The notes under the pieces: model-generated
Seen by the model: only the letters and a program-made list of their open reading frames with translations
What the model was told of the DNA's origin: nothing
The model's database searches: none
Shown here: positions 32,899-34,575 of the stretch, piece by piece
How the letters are laid out: each line of letters starts with the position of its first letter
Numbering within the stretch: position 1 is the stretch's first letter
Position numbers and translations under genes: made by a program
Source: Bacteroidaceae bacterium
Lineage (GTDB): Bacteria > Bacteroidota > Bacteroidia > Bacteroidales > Bacteroidaceae
Assembly (NCBI GenBank): GCA_017617315.1
Contig: JAFZWM010000036.1
Coordinates: forward strand, 1 to 34,575
DNA length: 34,575 nt
Direction: 5' to 3'

Positions 32899-34275
32899 AT
32901 GATGAGAAAAATAGGTATTATCTGCTTGACAATGTTGATGTCTGCCCAGATGCAGGCACAGAACGAAATTACCGTATACGACACGAACACAGGCGAGAAC
33001 GAGGTTATCGAGCTTCCCGAGGGAATGACCGAGAACATCGACAGCTTGTTGAGCAACTGGCACTCCCAGAAGTTCCTTCAGGTTAGCGGCGACTGCCAGA
33101 TGAAGGACGAGAACCGCGAGTACACGCCAGAAACGTACACCGAACGTCTGAGCATGATACCTAACGTCATCGAAATGCCATACAACGATGTTGTGCGCAA
33201 GTTCATCGACATATACACAGGCCGCCTGCGCCGCTCGGTTTCGGCAATGCTCGGAAGCTCAAACTTCTACATGCCGATATTCGAAGAGGCTCTCGATGCC
33301 TACGGACTTCCGCTCGAGCTGAAATACCTGCCGATAATCGAATCGGGACTGAACCCGAAGGCAACATCGCGCGTAGGCGCAGCCGGACTCTGGCAGTTCA
33401 TGATTACAACCGGAAAACGATACGGACTCGAGACAACAAGCCTCATCGACGAGCGCCGCGACCCTATCAAGGCAAGCTATGCGGCAGCCCACTATCTGAA
33501 AGACCTCTACAACATCTATCAGGATTGGACGCTGGTTATCGCAGCCTACAACTGCGGTCCGGGCACGGTAAACAAGGCTATCCACCGCGCCAACGGCGAG
33601 AAGGACTACTGGAAGATTTACAACTATCTGCCAAACGAGACACGAGGATATGTTCCGTCGTTCATCGCCGCAAACTACGTCATGAACTTCTATTGCGAGC
33701 ACAACATCTGCCCTATGGAGGCAAAGCTGCCTTCCGAGACCGATACGGTCATCATCAAAAAGCAGCTTCATTTCCAGCAGATAGCAGATATATGCAACGT
33801 AAGCATGGACGAGATAAAGGCTCTTAACCCTCAGTACCGCACAAACGTAATTCCGGGAAACCAGAAGCCTTGCATCCTGCGCCTTTCGCACAACGCCATA
33901 AACTCGTTTATCGACGCCGGCGACAGCATCTACGCCTACAAGGCCGACGAGCTGTTTACAAAGCGCAACATCGTAGAGGTTAGCAACGACATCAGTTCAT
34001 GGCAGAACAGCCAGCCTAAGCGCGGCAGATACGTCCGCCGCCACGGCCGCAGAGTGTGGGTGCCTTACAAGAACCAGAACGCCGCAGCCGCTCCGACAAA
34101 CAAGCGCAAGAGACGCGGCGGAAAGGAAGGCAACACGGCCTACCACAACATCTCGGGCGGCGAGACTCTGAGCAGCATCGCCAAGAAATACCACACAAGC
34201 GTAAAACATCTTCAGAAGATAAACGGCATAAAAGGAACCAACATTCGCTCGGGCGAAAAGATAAAGGTTAAATAA
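32899..34275 (+). CDS. mltD: Membrane-bound lytic murein transglycosylase (MltD-like) with LysM
   Basis: A 458-residue exported enzyme. Signal peptide to about residue 21 (MSAQMQAQ). The SLT domain (about 125-265) has YLPIIESGLNP with the catalytic Glu E148, then GAAGLWQFM and NCGPGTVNKAI, both of this fold. It cuts the glycan strand of peptidoglycan with formation of a 1,6-anhydro ring. A poorly conserved LysM-like stretch lies at ~292-335 and a clear LysM (YHNISGGETLSSIAKKYHTS) at the C-terminus, after a basic Arg/Lys-rich linker (373-410). No lipobox is present. It forms part of the par operon block, seven bases after DUF5683. Confidence 0.9.
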   Translation: MMRKIGIICLTMLMSAQMQAQNEITVYDTNTGENEVIELPEGMTENIDSLLSNWHSQKFLQVSGDCQMKDENREYTPETYTERLSMIPNVIEMPYNDVVRKFIDIYTGRLRRSVSAMLGSSNFYMPIFEEALDAYGLPLELKYLPIIESGLNPKATSRVGAAGLWQFMITTGKRYGLETTSLIDERRDPIKASYAAAHYLKDLYNIYQDWTLVIAAYNCGPGTVNKAIHRANGEKDYWKIYNYLPNETRGYVPSFIAANYVMNFYCEHNICPMEAKLPSETDTVIIKKQLHFQQIADICNVSMDEIKALNPQYRTNVIPGNQKPCILRLSHNAINSFIDAGDSIYAYKADELFTKRNIVEVSNDISSWQNSQPKRGRYVRRHGRRVWVPYKNQNAAAAPTNKRKRRGGKEGNTAYHNISGGETLSSIAKKYHTSVKHLQKINGIKGTNIRSGEKIKVK

Positions 34276-34279
34276 CAAA

Positions 34280-34315
34280 AAAAGGAGTACCGATGGTGCT
34301 CCTTTTCTTTTTTTT
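34280..34315 (+). terminator. Terminator of the parA-mltD operon
   Basis: AAAAGGAG (34280-34287) and CTCCTTTT (34299-34306), extended inward by ACC/GGT around a three-base loop, are followed by a T-run. It stands five bases after the transglycosylase stop codon. Confidence 0.8.
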
Positions 34316-34317
34316 AT

Positions 34318-34325
34318 TACCTTTG
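34318..34325 (+). promoter_or_regulatory. Candidate -7 box (TACCTTTG) for rel
   Basis: TACCTTTG right after the terminator matches TAnnTTTG and lies 21 bases before the rel ATG; no clear TTTG stands at -33. Confidence 0.5.
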
Positions 34326-34346
34326 TGAAATTAAAAGGATAATACA

Positions 34347-34575
34347 ATGGAAGAGCTACATTCAAATACAGTCATTGATGAAGAAAAGATGATTGACGAT
34401 GCGTTTCAGGAACTTCTGAACGATTATCTTGCTTCGCCTCACCGAAAGAAAGTGGAAATCATCACAAAGGCTTTTAACTTCGCGCGTCAGGCTCACAAGG
34501 GTGTGAGACGTCTGTCGGGCGAGCCTTACATCATGCACCCTATCTCTGTTGCCAAAATCGTATGCAACGAGATCG
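34347..34575 (+). CDS. rel: RelA/SpoT-type (p)ppGpp synthetase/hydrolase, N-terminal fragment
   Basis: Only 76 codons lie in the window; the gene runs off the right edge. The peptide contains FARQAHKGVRRLSGEPYIMHPISVAKIVC, the start of the HD hydrolase domain of Rel/SpoT proteins, after a ~35-residue N-terminal helix. The ATG follows the terminator of the mltD operon by about 30 bases, so it has its own promoter. Rel enzymes make or break (p)ppGpp in the stringent response. Confidence 0.9.
   Translation, partial: MEELHSNTVIDEEKMIDDAFQELLNDYLASPHRKKVEIITKAFNFARQAHKGVRRLSGEPYIMHPISVAKIVCNEI

Overview
The window reads as a Bacteroidales chromosome, most likely Prevotellaceae or a close relative. 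The grounds are promoters of the Bacteroidetes type (TAnnTTTG at -7, in two cases with TTTG 20 bases upstream), a lack of Shine-Dalgarno sequences, Mfa/fimbrillin-like lipoproteins, DUF3098, DUF2723, DUF5683 and DUF6140 proteins, and the gene order parA-parB-DUF5683-lytic transglycosylase-rel. The genus is inference.

Layout. (1) Bases 1-2642 look like the right end of an integrated mobile element: the start of a probable tyrosine integrase running off the left edge, a structured leader RNA with an intrinsic terminator in front of it, an ATPase/nuclease-like cargo gene behind a duplicated operator-like repeat, five copies of an 11-base repeat that look like integrase arm sites, and the 3' part of a tRNA-Met(CAT) gene as the attachment site. 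(2) 2653-8697 is ordinary chromosome, mostly minus strand: tRNA-type terminators, DUF3098, a DUF2723 (TMEM260-like) membrane glycosyltransferase, an intergenic repeat cluster, and a small membrane protein behind an S41 C-terminal processing protease. (3) 8747-9013 holds two identical tRNA-Asn genes. (4) 9192-19285 is one operon of seven lipoproteins of type V (Mfa/Fim-like) pili, each with a lipobox Cys and a Thr-Arg site that could be the processing point; two are long tandem paralogues, perhaps tip proteins. (5) 19528-19850 is a strongly folded, unidentified non-coding RNA with its own terminator.

(6) 20113-26798 is the most unusual part: a tightly packed operon of a DUF6140 protein, a dynamin-like GTPase with an Ala/Gly-rich membrane-insertion segment, a small membrane-anchored coiled-coil protein, a second dynamin-like GTPase carrying its own N-terminal membrane anchor and coiled coil, a third soluble dynamin-like GTPase, and a small protein of unknown family. 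Three different dynamin-like GTPases with two membrane-tethered coiled coils suggest a multi-subunit membrane-remodelling machine, possibly for defence or envelope repair; that role is inference.

(7) 26858-30206 (minus) carries a sodium-coupled transporter, lpxB (lipid A) and surE, the last two joined by an ATGA stop/start overlap. (8) 30251-34575 (plus) carries the chromosome-partition pair parA-parB, a DUF5683 protein, an MltD-like transglycosylase and the start of a RelA/SpoT (p)ppGpp enzyme. No CRISPR array, rRNA or insertion sequence was seen.
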